Positions 12,998-24,297 of a stretch of 64,000 bases of DNA are shown in pieces. The stretch comes from Mesostigma viride. Lineage: Eukaryota; Streptophyta; Mesostigmatophyceae; Mesostigmatales; Mesostigmataceae. Where the stretch lies: the NCBI GenBank assembly GCA_009746045.1, contig RPFO01000104.1:2983296-3047295 (forward strand), in the 5' to 3' direction. The notes below the pieces were generated by a model. The model was not told the origin of the DNA. It did not search any database and worked only from the letters and a program-made list of their open reading frames with translations. Within the stretch, counting starts at the first letter, position 1. Each line of letters starts with the position of its first letter. Made by a program: the position numbers and the translations under genes.

Positions 12998-15900
12998 GTA
13001 TGGCGTGGTACTGTTGGTATAGCGTGCTGCTTCTGTACTAGTAATGTGGTATAGTAATATGGTATGGTAATATTGTATAGTAATATGGTGTAGTAATATG
13101 GTGTAGTAATATGGTATAGTACAGCATACTATAGATTTCTCATGGCGTGTAGTACAGCGTGTCATTCTCCTAAGTACAGCGTGCTATAGCTCCTCATGGC
13201 GTATAGTACAGCATGCTATAGCTCCTCATGGCGTATAGTACAGCATGCTATAGCTCCTCATGTCGTATAGTACAGCATGCTATAGCTCCTCCTGCGCACG
13301 GTACATTCGTGCAGTGTGGAGTGCGCGCTTAAGTCACTTCCCTGCGTCTAGAGAATAGGCACAATGAGACAAGTTGAGGTGAAGGGACAAAGTCAAGACA
13401 GACGAAGACAACGGTAAGAGACTTAGTAAGGACGAGTGTGACCCGCAGGCTTCGCCAGCCAAAAAAAGTCACTTTTGGGCGGTAGAGAGACCTTTTAGGC
13501 GGTAGAGGGACTGCCCGCTGCCCGCTGCCCGCTGCCCGCTGCTGGCCACTGCTGCCCGCTGCTGCCCGCTGCTGCCCGCTGCTGCCCGCTGCTGCCCGCT
13601 GCTGCCCGCTGCTGCCCGCTGCTGCCCGCTGCTGCCCGCTGCTGCCCGCTGCTGCCCGCTGCTGCCCGCTACGCGGCTACGCGTAGTTTGTAGTATCGTG
13701 GTGCTTCGCTTCGCTCCTGAGTAACGCGTAGTGCGTAGTACGTGGTCCTTCGCTGGGCTCCGGAGAGGGGAACAGTCCGGTGGTCGCTTCGCTCGCGGCC
13801 CGCTGAACAGTACGGTGGTCGCTTCGCTCGCGGCCCGCTGAACAGTACGGTGCTCGCTCCGCTCGCGGCTCGCTGCGCTCGCTGTGCGCTGAAGCGCAGG
13901 CCGCTGAAGCGGCCGCTCGCTTCGCTCGCCGGGCGCTTCGCGCGGATTGGTGGGCAGTCATTCCGGTTCTTTTGGATTGGCGGGTTACTCCGCAATGCCC
14001 TGGATAGTGCGGGATGCCCCCCACCTTGCTAAATAAATAAATAGGATAAGAGAGACTCAGTGGAAGGGGGAGACAAGGGTTTGACGAACGCCTGGACCAA
14101 TCCACGCCCCGCGCGCTAATCCTTGCGACCACAAACGCCACCATGACAACCACCACTGCCAATACACCGCGATTGACCCCCCCCCCCCCCTTCAGGTATC
14201 CTGGTTCAACTACGGCGGCTTCCTCCTCTACCGCGCGCTCCCCTTTGTCTACGAGCTGCGCACCGTGCTCGACTGGGCCTGCACGCCCAGCGCCCTCACC
14301 CTGTATGACTGGTTCAAGCTCGAGGACGTGTGCGTGTCGCTCTTCCTCGTCCGCTGCGACGCGAGACTCTCCCGCGAGAGGCGGCGCCTCGGCGACAAGC
14401 AGCCGCGCCACAGCAAGCTCCTGGTTGGGGGCGGCGTCTTCTTTCTATTATTAGCCGCGCTGTGGCTCCCCCTGCTCCTGTTCAGCACGGGCAACCCGAC
14501 CAACTTGCCTAACCCGGTCACCTCCGTCCACATGAGCATCAGCGTGCAGACGGACGACGGGCGGTTCACGCTGTACGAGGCGGGGGACAGGCGCCAGATG
14601 TTACCTGCGTGGCCTGCGTTGCACCGGGTCGACCCGCTGAGGGAGTTTGAGGCTGACCAGGTCCAGATGGTGTGCGGGTACCCGGACGGGAACACCCTGT
14701 GGGACCTCCCGCCACCGATGATCCGGGACCTGCAGGCGCTGCTGAACAACGACACGTATCTTGTGGTCTCATGGAGCTTTGGGAGGGAGCGGCCGCTTGA
14801 CCGTCGGGTAAAGGGGGGGGGCGGGGGAGGGAGAGGGGGGGGAGGGGAGGAAAGGGAGGGGGAGGGGGGTCGGGGTTGTGGTTGAGGAGCAGTGGGGGGG
14901 GGGGGGGGGAGCTAGAGGACGAAGGGAGGAGGCTTGGGACTAGCTGGTGACAAGTGGGGCTTGGGGCGAGGCAGGTCCTACGGTTTGTGAGTGGGTTGTC
15001 TGGCCCACAGCGCTGTATGCTCTCTGTATTAGCCTTGCTTCCCTTTTCCCTGTGGTTTGTCCTTGATTGGTCGGCATATGTGCTAGCGCCGTACGAGCCT
15101 ACGTGCCTACATGCATGTGAAGGCATGGCCCATCGGGTTTGCCTGTCTCATACTTCCGTAGTTGGGTGTTAAACCAGTTGGCCTAACCATATGGTTTCAG
15201 ACCAGTTTCAGGTTCGTTACCCGCCAATCCACTGATTTCACGCTCGCTCTTGGCAGGTTGCCTTGATGGCTCCCAAGGGTTCACCGACGGCTCCTCGCTA
15301 CTTGCGTAGGTTTGTGCACTGACGTTCCCCGCCCAGGCTCGTTACGCCTTTTTCTTCTTTTTTTGTCTTTTTTGGTTGGAATGGACGCAACGCTGGGACC
15401 ACCCTGGTCGCCTCCCTGGCTGCTCAGGAGACAGGCTTCGAGGTCAACTGGTTCGGGGATGTGGCGGGCCAGCTGCGCGGCGTGATGAACGGGTCACTTG
15501 AATCCGCCACGTTCCAAGGTCTTTATGACGCAATGTGGGACCTGCCGGGGCAAGGCGCGCCGCGGCCGCTGGTATCCGCCACCAGGGTATGTCTATTTAT
15601 AGTATCATCACTTTCATGTACGGCCACCAGGGTGTTTGTGTTATTTGTAGGCAGCGAGGCATTTATCTGTAGCCACCGCCACGGCATGTGTTTGTGCATC
15701 CTGCATTTACTTCCGTCAACGTCTATCGCTAGTCAGCAAGGCATGTGTTTACAGCTACCATGATGGCTTCCAAGTATGCCATGTTTGTATAGAACCATAT
15801 GATTGCCTCAGTGGTAAACGTAGTAAAGAAGATCAAATCCATGCCACCTGATCATCCGCCGCCTGTGCTTGCTTGTCCCATTGACCCCGCCATTGACCCT

Positions 15901-18900
15901 TCTACATACTCCGCTTAATTGCTCACTAGTTTAACTGTGGCATCAACTAACAGGGGGCACCTACCTCTTTTCCGGAATAAAAGCCTTTTCCGGTTTAAAA
16001 GCCTTTTCTGGTTTAAAAGCCCTTGTTCCAAGAATAGTATGCGTGTCTGCTTGTCTTAGCCTCCCCCGACCACACACATGTCTCTGTCACTCCGGCTCCC
16101 AACCCAACCCGACCTGACGCGGCGTTCGTGCCCCCTCAACACACCATCACCCCACCACGTGCCACCCAACACATCCCCCAGCGCGATGTCGAGGGCGGCC
16201 AGCTGACCCTCCACGGTCGCGCCGTCGAGAGCGCCCTGCAGGGTGAGACGGATGCCAGTAGCGACACGAATGCCAGCGGTCAGCAGCGCCCGGTCGCGGT
16301 CACAAGTGACGAGGGCGAGCATGCACTCTGGTGGTCGTTTGAGAGGATGAGCCCCAACTCATCCCTGCCCAACGGGTGTGGCACCAACAAGGGGCCGCGC
16401 ATCGTCGTCGTCTCGGAGAAGGTGCCAGGTGCGGAAGCGGCCTTGACTCTGCTATGATCTGAGCCTGTTTATTATTGGGGGGCTTCCCTCCTTCCCTCTC
16501 CCCCCCCCCTCCCCCAATCCCCCCTAATCCCCCCCTTCCCTCCTTTGTTCCGGCCTAAATGCAGGCGGCTTCATCGGTGACGCGCTCTCTGGCTACGGCA
16601 TCGCGGGCCTCTACCTCACGTTCGTGCTCTCGGTCGGCCGCTTCCTGCGCATCTACGTGAGCGACCTGCGGCAGCGCATCCCGTACGAGAACCTGCCCAG
16701 CGCCGACCGGTGGGTGGCCTGTGTCGTATACGTACTAGGCACGCATCATAGATCATGTGAAATGTATAGCACGCACACCGCCCATACTTTTCGGGGTGGT
16801 TAACAATTGATGCCGCCAGTTGGGCTCGGGGGCAGTGCATCCATATCGCGGACACGCTGTTGGTTTCCAGCGGCAACGCAACAGTGGGTAGCTGCACCAT
16901 GTACCCGGGTCTAGTGTATCCCTTCACGCAAGCGTTCCCAGCAGTTAAAATTACAAGGCAGGAAGCCACGCTGCACCATGGACCCGGTTCATGGAAGGTA
17001 GCCCGACGGGTTAAGGCCAGGCCTTGAAGGCTGACAGGCGTGTCGCCTGTGATTATAGCGCCGACCGCCGTGGGGTGGGAAACTTGGGAATTGCGGCCCC
17101 TTCTATTAATATCACGAGTTGTCCTGACCATCACACTTGAACGCTTTGCGAGGGGGCACTCTGCATCATGATAGTTGTTTACAAAAATAGATGAACCGAA
17201 AACGCGGACAAGATAACGGCAGTCTCGAGCTACCATGGTCCGGATTCTCCCGATTTCTGGCCTGCGCTGGTTGTCTCGATCCTTGATTCTTCCCATTGAT
17301 ATATGAACCGGCTCTTCTTATGTTGGGATCCAGCCATTTGATGGTCGCCTTGGGAGGCTGAATAGCGTGGAACCCACTGGTCCGAATAGCATGGAACCCA
17401 TTGGTCCGAATAGCATGGAAACCGTTGGTCCGAATAGCATGGAACTCATTGGTCCGAATAGCATGGAACCCATTGGTCCGAATAGCATGGAACCCATTGG
17501 TCCGAATAGCATGGAACCCATTGGTCCGAATAGCATGGAACCCATTGGTCCGAATAGCATGGAACCCATTGGTCCGAATAGCATGGAACCCATTGGTCCG
17601 AATAGCATGGAACCCATTGGTCCGAATAGCATGGAACCCATTGGTCCGAATAGCATGGAACCCATTGGTCCGAATAGCATGGAACCCATTGGTCCGAATA
17701 GCATGGAACCCATTGGTCCGAATAGCATGGAACCCATTGGTCCGAATAGCATGGAACCCATTGGTCCGAATAGCATGGAACCCATTGGTCGTACTGTACT
17801 GGCCACTATTACTCCTGGGTGGTTGCCTTGCGAAGCTATAGCAATGAACTATTGGTCACTATACTGGTCACTATGACTGTTGGGTACGGGTTGCCTTGCG
17901 AAGCTATAGCATGGAACTATTGGTCAGTATACTGGTCACTATGACTGTTGGGTACGGGTTGCCTGGCGAAGCTATAGCATGGAACTATTGGTCACTATAC
18001 TGGTCACTATGACTGTTGGGTACGGGTTGCCTTGCGAAGCTATAGCATGGAACTATAGGTCAGTATACTGGTCACTATGACTGTTGGGTACGGGTTGCCT
18101 TGCGAAGCTATAGCATGGAACTATTGGTCACTATACTGGTCACTATGACTGTTGGGTAGGGGTTGCCTTGTGAAGCTATAGCATGGAACTATTGGTCACT
18201 ATACTGGTCACTATGACTGTTGGGTACGGGTTGCCTTGTGAAGCTATAGCATGGAACTATTGGTCAGTATACTGGTCACTATGACTGTTGGGTACGGGTT
18301 GCCTTGCGAAGCTATAGCATGGAACTATTGGTCAGTATACTGGTCACTATGACTGTTGGGTACGGGTTGCCTGGCGAAGCTATAGCATGGAACTATTGGT
18401 CAGTATACTGGTCACTATGACTGTTGGGTACGGGTTGCCTTGCGAAGCTATAGCATGGAACTATTGGTCAGTATACTGGTCACTATGACTGTTGGGTACG
18501 GGTTGCCTTGCGAAGCTATAGCATGGAACTATTGGTCAGTATACTGGTCACTATGACTGTTGGGTACGGGGTGCCTTGCGAAGCTATAGCATGGAACTAT
18601 TGGTCACTATACTGGTCACTATGACTGTTGGGTGGTTGCCTTGTGAAGCTATAGCATGGAACTATTGGTCAGTATACTGGCCACTATGACTGTTGGGTAC
18701 GGATTGCCTTGCGAAGCTATAGCATGGAACTATTGGTCAGTATACTGGTCACTATCACTGTTGGGTGGTTGCCTTGCGAAGCTATAGCATGGAACTATTG
18801 GTCAGTATACTGGTCACTATGACTGTTGGGTAGGGGTTGCCTTGCGAAGCTATAGCATGGAACTATTGGTCACTATACTGGTCACTATGACTGTTGGGTG

Positions 18901-21112
18901 GTTGCCTTGTGAAGCTATGGCATGGAACTATTGGTCAGTATACTGGTCACTATGACTGTTGGGTGGTTGCCTTGCGAAGCTATAGCATGGAACTATTGGT
19001 CACTATACTGGTCGCTATGACTGTTGGGTACGGGGTGCCTTGCGAAGCTATAGCATGGAACTATTGGTCAGTATACTGGTCACTATGACTGTTGGGTGGT
19101 TGCCTTGCGAAGCTATAGCATGGAACTATTGGTCAGTATACTGGTCGCTATGACTGTTGGGTACGGGGTGCCTTGCGAAGCTATAGCATGGAACTATTGG
19201 TCAGTATACTGGTCACTATGACTGTTGGGTACGGGTTGCCTTGCGAAGCTATAGCATGGAACTATTGGTCAGTATACTGGTCACTATGACTGTTGGGTAC
19301 GGGGTGCCTTGCGAAGCTATAGCATGGAACTATAGGTCAGTATACTGGTCACTATCACTGTTGGGTGGTTGCCTTGCGAAGCTATAGCATGGAACTATTG
19401 GTCAGTATACTGGTCACTACGACTGTTGGGTACGGGTTGCCTTGTGAAGCTATAGCATGGAACTATTGGTCACTATACTGGTCACTATGACTGTTGGGTG
19501 GTTGCCTTGTGAAGCTATAGCATGGAACTATTGGTCAGTATACTGGTCACTATGACTGTTGGGTACGGGTTGCCTTGTGAAGCTATAGCATGGAACTATT
19601 GGTCACTATACTGGTCACTATGACTGTTGGGTGGTTGCCTTGTGAAGCTATAGCATGGAACTATTGGTCAGTATACTGGTCACTATGACTGTTGGGTACG
19701 GGTTGCCTGGCGAAGCTATAGCATGGAACTATTGGTCAGTATACTGGTCACTATCACGGTTGGGTGGTTGCCTTGTGAAGCTATAGCATGGAACTATTGG
19801 TCAGTATACTGGTCACTATGACTGTTGGGTGGTTGCCTTGTGAAGCTATAGCATGGAACTATTGGTCACTATACTGGTCACTATGACTGTTGGGTACGGG
19901 TTGCCTTGTGAAGCTATAGCATGGAACTATTGGTCAGTATACTGGTCACTATGACTGTTGGGTACGGGTTGCCTTGCGAAGCTATAGCATGGAACTATTG
20001 GTCACTATACTGGTAACTATGACTGTTGGGTGGTTGCCTTGTGAAGCTATAGCATGGAACTATTGGTCACTATACTGGTCACTATGACTGTTGGGTACGG
20101 GTTGCCTTGTGAAGCTATAGCATGGAACTATTGGTCACTATACTGGTCGCTATGACTGTTGGGTACGGGTTGCCTTGCGAAGCTATAGCATGGAACTATT
20201 GGTCAGTATACTGGTCACTATGACTGTTGGGTAGGGGTTGCCTTGTGAAGCTATAGCATGGAACTATTGGTCAGTATACTGGTCACTATGACTGTTGGGT
20301 GGTTGCCTTGCGAAGCTGTAGCATGGAACTATTGGTCAGTATACTGGTCACTATGACTGTTGGGTACGGGTTGCCTTGCGAAGCTATAGCATGGAACTAT
20401 TGGTCAGTATACTGGTCACTATGACTGTTGGGTGGTTGCCTTGCGAAGCTATAGCATGGAACTATTGGTCACTATACTGGTCACTATGACTGTTGGGTAC
20501 GGGTTGCCTTGTGAAGCTATAGCATGGAACTATTGGTCAGTATACTGGTCACTATGACTGTTAGGTAGGGGTTGCCTTGCGAAGCTAAAGCCCAGTACTT
20601 GCAACCAAATGCTGGCGCTGTCACCACCCTACAGCGATATCCACCATGGCATCTTCTGGGTGGGACACCATGCATGTGTGGATAACGGCTAGCGTCCGGA
20701 GCATTGCCAGCAGCGGTGCGTTACCTGTGGTGGGCGGATAATGGTCCATGCCGTCTTGCCCTCGCGGAGCGTTTCCCTTTCCCTATTTTAGGTTGGGTTG
20801 GCAGCTGCGGCGGCTGGGGCTTGGGGTCGGAGGCCTTGGGTGTGGGAAATGATGTTGGCTGATGATGGGCGATGCTGGCTGGCAGCTTGGAGCATCGTGC
20901 ATGCATGAATTCTGCTGATGGTGATCGGTGTTGTTTGTGTGGGATTGCGACCGGACTTGTGTTTTGAGTGCAGACTGGTGGCATTGTGCGACGACATCTA
21001 TGCTGCGCGTGCGGAGGGGGACATTGCACTGGAGGAGGCGCTCTTCTGGACGCTGATCAACATATACCGGCAACCGCAGGCGTTGCTGGAGTACACCAAG
21101 AAAACCGAATAG
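1473..21112 (+). CDS. PIEZO: PIEZO-type mechanosensitive ion channel gene, 5' end not found
   Basis: PIEZO proteins form a trimeric, force-gated cation channel in the membrane. Six exons are supported: 1473-12997, 14196-14807, 15428-15586, 16182-16428, 16565-16709 and 20974-21112. All junctions are GT-AG and the phases agree, giving at least 4,274 residues plus a stop at 21110-21112. Animal and plant PIEZOs have about 2,500 residues. Diagnostic stretches appear in family order: repeated membrane blocks in exon 1, the segment FIELTLDVWGVPDESL, the pre-pore ALQIRFRYPTYG, the anchor-region ELRTVLDW, the cap, the last helix GYGIAGLYLTF and the terminal CDDIYAARAEGD. The extra length is in Gly/Ser/Glu-rich loops between membrane blocks, which may include spliced-out sequence. 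Upstream exons are missing. Family assignment is firm; the exact extent of exon 1 is inferred. Confidence 0.95.
12998..14195 (+). other. PIEZO intron with four tandem-repeat tracts
   Basis: A phase 0 intron between GTATGG and a C-rich tract ending TTCAG. It holds AT-rich repeats of a TAGTAATATGG motif (13045-13120), about four copies of a 32-bp unit around CTATAGCTCCTCATG (13130-13290), a 10-bp GCTGCCCGCT array (13512-13670), and about three copies of a 35-bp unit with GCTTCGCTCGC (13770-13870). No gene is seen inside it. Confidence 0.8.
14196..14807 (+). CDS. PIEZO: PIEZO exon 2 (anchor, outer helix, start of cap)
   Basis: This exon is 204 codons, phase 0 at both ends. It encodes the anchor-like ELRTVLDWACTPSALTLYDW, then a charged segment and one strong membrane helix near 14420-14485 that corresponds to the outer helix. 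The beginning of the extracellular cap follows, with the conserved LWDLPPP element and SWSFGRERP strand. The donor CGG then GTAAAG is followed by a long G-run. Confidence 0.93.
15428..15586 (+). CDS. PIEZO: PIEZO exon 3 (cap domain)
   Basis: This exon is 53 codons, phase 0 at both ends. The acceptor CTCAG precedes GAGACAGGC and the donor is AGG then GTATGT. The sequence (FEVNWFGDVAGQLRGVMNG) fits the cap region after the tryptophan strand of exon 2. The acceptor choice rests on frame and phase, because the pyrimidine tract lies some distance upstream. Confidence 0.8.
16182..16428 (+). CDS. PIEZO: PIEZO exon 4 (cap domain, end)
   Basis: This exon begins after CCCCAG and ends at CCAG then GTGCGG, leaving one base (phase 1). 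It includes ALWWSFERM and RIVVVSEKVPG. The latter is the family's last cap strand, which leads into the inner pore helix. The preceding intron (15587-16181) has three short repeats of a GGTTTAAAAGCC type near 15970-16022. Confidence 0.88.
16565..16709 (+). CDS. PIEZO: PIEZO exon 5 (inner pore helix)
   Basis: The acceptor is ATGCAG. The first two bases complete the Gly codon begun in exon 4. The exon encodes GYGIAGLYLTFVLSVGRFLR, the pore-lining inner helix, and then NLPSADR, equivalent to the ELPCVDR-like C-terminal element. The donor at 16710 leaves phase 2. Confidence 0.95.
17360..17790. repeat. 24-bp minisatellite in last PIEZO intron
   Basis: About 18 tandem copies of a 24-bp unit centred on AGCATGGAACCCATTGGTCC, nearly identical except in the first few. 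Because 24 is a multiple of three, the array is open in several frames, but no splice logic includes it. It lies inside the phase 2 intron 16710-20973. Confidence 0.97.
17791..20586. repeat. 68/65-bp minisatellite in last PIEZO intron
   Basis: Roughly 42 copies of a unit with the elements ACTGGTCACTATGACTGTTG, GCCTTGCGAAGCTATAGC and ATGGAACTATTGGTCA. A length variant lacks three bases (GGGTGGTTGCC instead of GGGTACGGGTTGCC). Many units contain the palindrome CAGTATACTG. The stretch AGCATGGAAC...ATTGGTC is shared with the 24-bp array next to it. Confidence 0.97.
20974..21112 (+). CDS. PIEZO: PIEZO last exon (C-terminal domain)
   Basis: The acceptor is GTGCAG. The first base completes the Arg codon from exon 5, giving a continuous PSADRLVALCDDIYAARAEG. 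It ends ...LINIYRQPQALLEYTKKTE and TAG. The family ends the same way (acidic helix, then LIFLYRSPE-like, then a short basic tail), so this is the true C-terminus. Confidence 0.96.
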
Positions 21113-21139
21113 GATACGTACCACATGCTTACTAGTTCA

Positions 21140-21470
21140 GCATGACTTTGTCAATCGACATCTGCCATCCTATGAATAACGGGCGCACGCCCGGGAAGTC
21201 TTCCGGCTTATCTGTTATTATGGGGCAGATGACTCACAAGGATAGATGGCAGGTGGTTATCAAGGATTCCAATCCCAAGTCGGTAGGGGTAAAACGTGTG
21301 AACAGATTCGGTAAAGATAGTGACTTAGTAACCGCAACCCTGCAACTAGAAACTAGATACTAGATAGTCATCCATCCCAGTCTGGACCTCCATCCCACTG
21401 AGGACTTCTGCTCACGTGACATACGCATTTCTACATGCAAATATGATTGTCAATCCTGGAATTATGTGTC
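21140..21470 (+). mobile_element. Retroposon 3' tail (family B), diverged copy
   Basis: Similar along its length to 46605-47090 and 50825-51155. Shared landmarks are the CCCGGG region, AAGGATAGATGGCA, CCCAAGTC, the CTAGATAG stretch, CCCACTGAGGACTT and GCTCACGTGAC. It starts only about 28 bases after the PIEZO stop codon, so it probably forms part of that gene's 3' UTR. This copy lacks the terminal TTAA repeats. Confidence 0.75.
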
Positions 21471-21592
21471 TAGCTAGCTCTTGCTTCTGATTCTGTGGTT
21501 GGCCTAGAAGATCATAAAATGCATGGGCGTGACGGCATATAAAATCTTCGCGTTAACCTTTTATTTTGGTGTCGTGTCTATCGTAAATAACA

Positions 21593-21597
21593 TGTAA
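21593..21597 (+). promoter_or_regulatory. Candidate TGTAA polyadenylation signal for PIEZO
   Basis: A TGTAA about 480 bases after the PIEZO stop, in AT-rich DNA. The motif is the common green-algal signal, but it is short and can occur by chance. Confidence 0.3.
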
Positions 21598-21946
21598 CGC
21601 AAATACTAAAGCGTATTGTTACAAGCTAGGCGGCTGTTTGGAGCACTAGCATATATGCATCAGTATTTGCCTCCGTGATTCAGACAAATATTGCCAGCTA
21701 GCAATATTCCATGACAAATATTGCCAACGCTAGCTTAGTGTGCATGGTGCACGTGTGTGCTATATCAATTACTATTGCAGACACGTGACGAGCCACGAGC
21801 CACGAGCCGGCACGAGGTAGCCATGGCTGTCGGAGCTCATAACTTTCACGTTTGAGCCCCGAATTCAGCTGTGAGTATCACAATCGCTTCGTCTTTCTTC
21901 GACGCACATGCTGATATAATTTTCCGAAGCTATAACGCACTATACG

Positions 21947-23380
21947 ATGAGCAAACGCCTCTCGACGCAACGCAGCCTGGCGGCTGCGCTTAGCAATGAA
22001 AATACGTCTGCAGCTCCGGCTAGCTGCAGCTTCGCCCTCAGGTCCGGCAGGCCATGATGACACTAGTCGCGCACTGGTGGTCGTCCAGCACCCTCCCGGG
22101 CTTCCTGCCTCGCCCTCAGCCTCGCCTGAGCCAAAACGCAGCCGCCCAACCGAACCGAGCTGGTCTGAGCGCGACTTTGACGTTGACGGGTTATTTTCCA
22201 CCTTCGACGAAGCCAGACCCAGCTATTTCGACATGCCACCCATCAAGATACTGGAGCTCGTGTTTTATGGGTCATACGCCTCCCTTTTCGACCTGTGCAA
22301 GCGCCTTCAAAGCCATAGCCGCCTCCGCACTGGACCTGACGGCCGGTTTTCAATCCGACAACATGCTGAGAACCTGGCCCGCTGGTCTCGCCCCCGTCTT
22401 CAGCTCGCCGCCCTCTTTTCCATCCTTCAGCGCTGTGTCACGGACCTGTGGACCCCCTCCCCCTTGACCGAATCCACCTTCCTCCTCCACCTCCAAGAAA
22501 CCATATCACAGCACGTGACGCCCCTAGCTGCAGATGTGGCAGCTGTGGGTCGCACGCTGGCTGCTGAGCTCCCCACCATCCCCACCGCCACCGCCACCCT
22601 CCGTCGCCTCCACCCCACCCCCCTCCGCCTCCACCGACTCCATCACCGCCCAGCTCCGCGACATTGACCAACGTCTTAAGGATAATGCCATCGCTATCGA
22701 GGTCCTGCAGAACACCGCGGGCCTCACCGCCCAGGCGGTGAAGGACATTGCCGCCAAGCCAGCCTCTGCTGGCCTGGCCGGCGATGCTCCTCGATCCCAT
22801 CACGACCTGGGCGGACATGCTTAAGCAGCACACCACCTCCACCACCTCCGCCGTCGCAGCCCAGCTCCAGCGGCAGACGCTTGACCTCCGCGAGGAGGCC
22901 GAGCTTGCCAAGCGCAGCCTTAACGTCATTGTCAAGAACCTCGACATGGAGGAAGGTGAGAATTCCGAGAAGCTTGCACGTGCGTTTGAGAGAGAAATTC
23001 TTAGTCGCATGGGCCTTACTGGTGAGATCGACCTGGTCGCCCACCGCCTTCCCCGCGCGCGGGGTAAGGCAGGGGCGCCCCCGCTCCTTCTCACCTTTAA
23101 GACCCCGGCGGACAAGATTTCTTTTCTCCGACGCCGCAAGCGGCTCGAGAAGACTCTCTTCACCCTTGACGACGACTTGACCCTGGCGCAGCAACAACGG
23201 CGACGGGAGCTATGGCCGACCTACCTCCAGCTCCGGCAGACCAAGGCGGGGCAGCCGGTGTACTGGAAGGGGGCGGCCATCTACGTCGGCCACAAGCCCT
23301 GGCAGGCGACCCCCGCGGCCCCAACGACTCCGGCCAGACGCCCCAGCTTAGGGGAATACAGCAGTAGTAGGGTAGAATAG
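21947..23380 (+). pseudogene. LINE ORF1-like RNA-binding protein, frameshifted
   Basis: Three overlapping reading frames are needed to follow one protein, so frameshifts have accumulated. The C-terminal part (22880-23290) is diagnostic: RSLNVIVKNLDMEEGE, AHRLPRARGK, LLLTFKTPADK, DDDLTLAQQQRRRELWPTYL and VYWKGAAIYV. This is the layout of L1-type ORF1 proteins (an RNA-recognition-like fold followed by a C-terminal domain). The N-terminal part is proline-rich with a possible start at 21947. No endonuclease or reverse transcriptase follows; the sequence goes straight into a non-coding tail. Confidence 0.85.
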
Positions 23381-23799
23381 ACGTGGCCATGTACATGTAC
23401 GCCTCCTAGAGGCACTATCCCAGCTAAGCCACGCGCTTTATTTAATCATGTACATGTGTGCCTATGATGAGCCACACTCCAGATGATGCCTAGCTTTATT
23501 TAGTTATGTTGTGCCCATGCAGGGAGTAACTCTCTGCTGAGACGCCATGCCCTAGCTTCTTTGTATAGCTATGCTGATCTTCCCCCCCATGACAGGCTCC
23601 CCCTTCGCTGGGCATAGCTTGAAGATCATGGGGATGCAAGTGCCCTGGTGCACCTAGAGCAAGGGTCCTTTACATCCCCACCCTTGCAGGAAGTAGCTTA
23701 GGATGTATGATAGGCCATATGCCCCCTCTCAAGGGCTATGTGCTACATATACTCCCAACGGAGTTATGTTACAATTCAATTCAATTCAATTCAATTGCA
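23381..23799 (+). mobile_element. 3' tail of the first ORF1-only element, ending in ATTCA repeats
   Basis: Non-coding sequence with several CATGTACATG and GCCATGCC-type motifs. It ends in about five tandem copies of a 5-bp unit (AATTC) near 23776-23797. The position and the microsatellite end fit the 3' terminus of a non-LTR retroposon. Confidence 0.6.
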
Positions 23800-23937
23800 G
23801 ACAAGTGTCGTGCATGTACATCATGTCATATACATCCATCGAGATGTGACATTCGAAGCATACCTTTTTTTGGTGCTGTGGACATACATGAACATATTGA
23901 CAACTTGGGGAGACGTCGATCCACTAAATGGAGAATT

Positions 23938-23998
23938 CAGTGCTCCGTGGTCCCCGGCCCGACGGGGACGAGAGACTAATTGATTAATTATAATTAAT
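23938..23998 (+). mobile_element. Retroposon 3' hairpin (family A), variant fragment
   Basis: A short copy of the family A end: GTGCTCCGTG, a GC-rich stem (CCCCGGCCCGACGGGG) and TTAATT-like repeats directly after. See 24298-24760 for the best copy. Confidence 0.6.
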
Positions 23999-24009
23999 GC
24001 ATTCTTATC

Positions 24010-24297
24010 ATGCAGCTGATTGATGCAGGTGAGGTAGAACTGCGTGGGTGCCACCGCCTTCCCCACTCACGGGACAAGGCGGCTCCCCCACCAGTCCTAC
24101 TCACCTTCCCCTCCCCTGAGGATAAGCAGCGGTTCCTCTCTCGTCGCAAGCGGTTGCACGACCTCACCTGGACGCTGGATGACGACCTCACCCCCGCTCA
24201 GCAACAGCAGCGACGCGACCTGTGGCCGGAATACCTCCGCCATAAGCAAGACCCCCAGCTAGAAGCCCAAAGGTGTACTGGAGGGGCGGGGACCTGA
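24010..24297 (+). pseudogene. LINE ORF1-like C-terminal fragment
   Basis: Encodes the C-terminal ORF1 segment only: CHRLPHSRDK, VLLTFPSPEDKQRFLSRRKR, TLDDDLTPAQQQQRRDLWP. It aligns with 23030-23280 but is clearly diverged, so it belongs to another element copy. It is truncated at the 5' side, as is usual after incomplete reverse transcription. Confidence 0.85.

Noticed and set aside
17367-17876. Open frame encoding a repeated MEPIGPNS protein
   Set aside because: It is an artefact of a 24-bp period inside the last PIEZO intron; it has no splice or domain support.
17360-20586. Possible CRISPR array
   Set aside because: The units follow each other directly without unique spacers, the host is eukaryotic, and the array sits in an intron.
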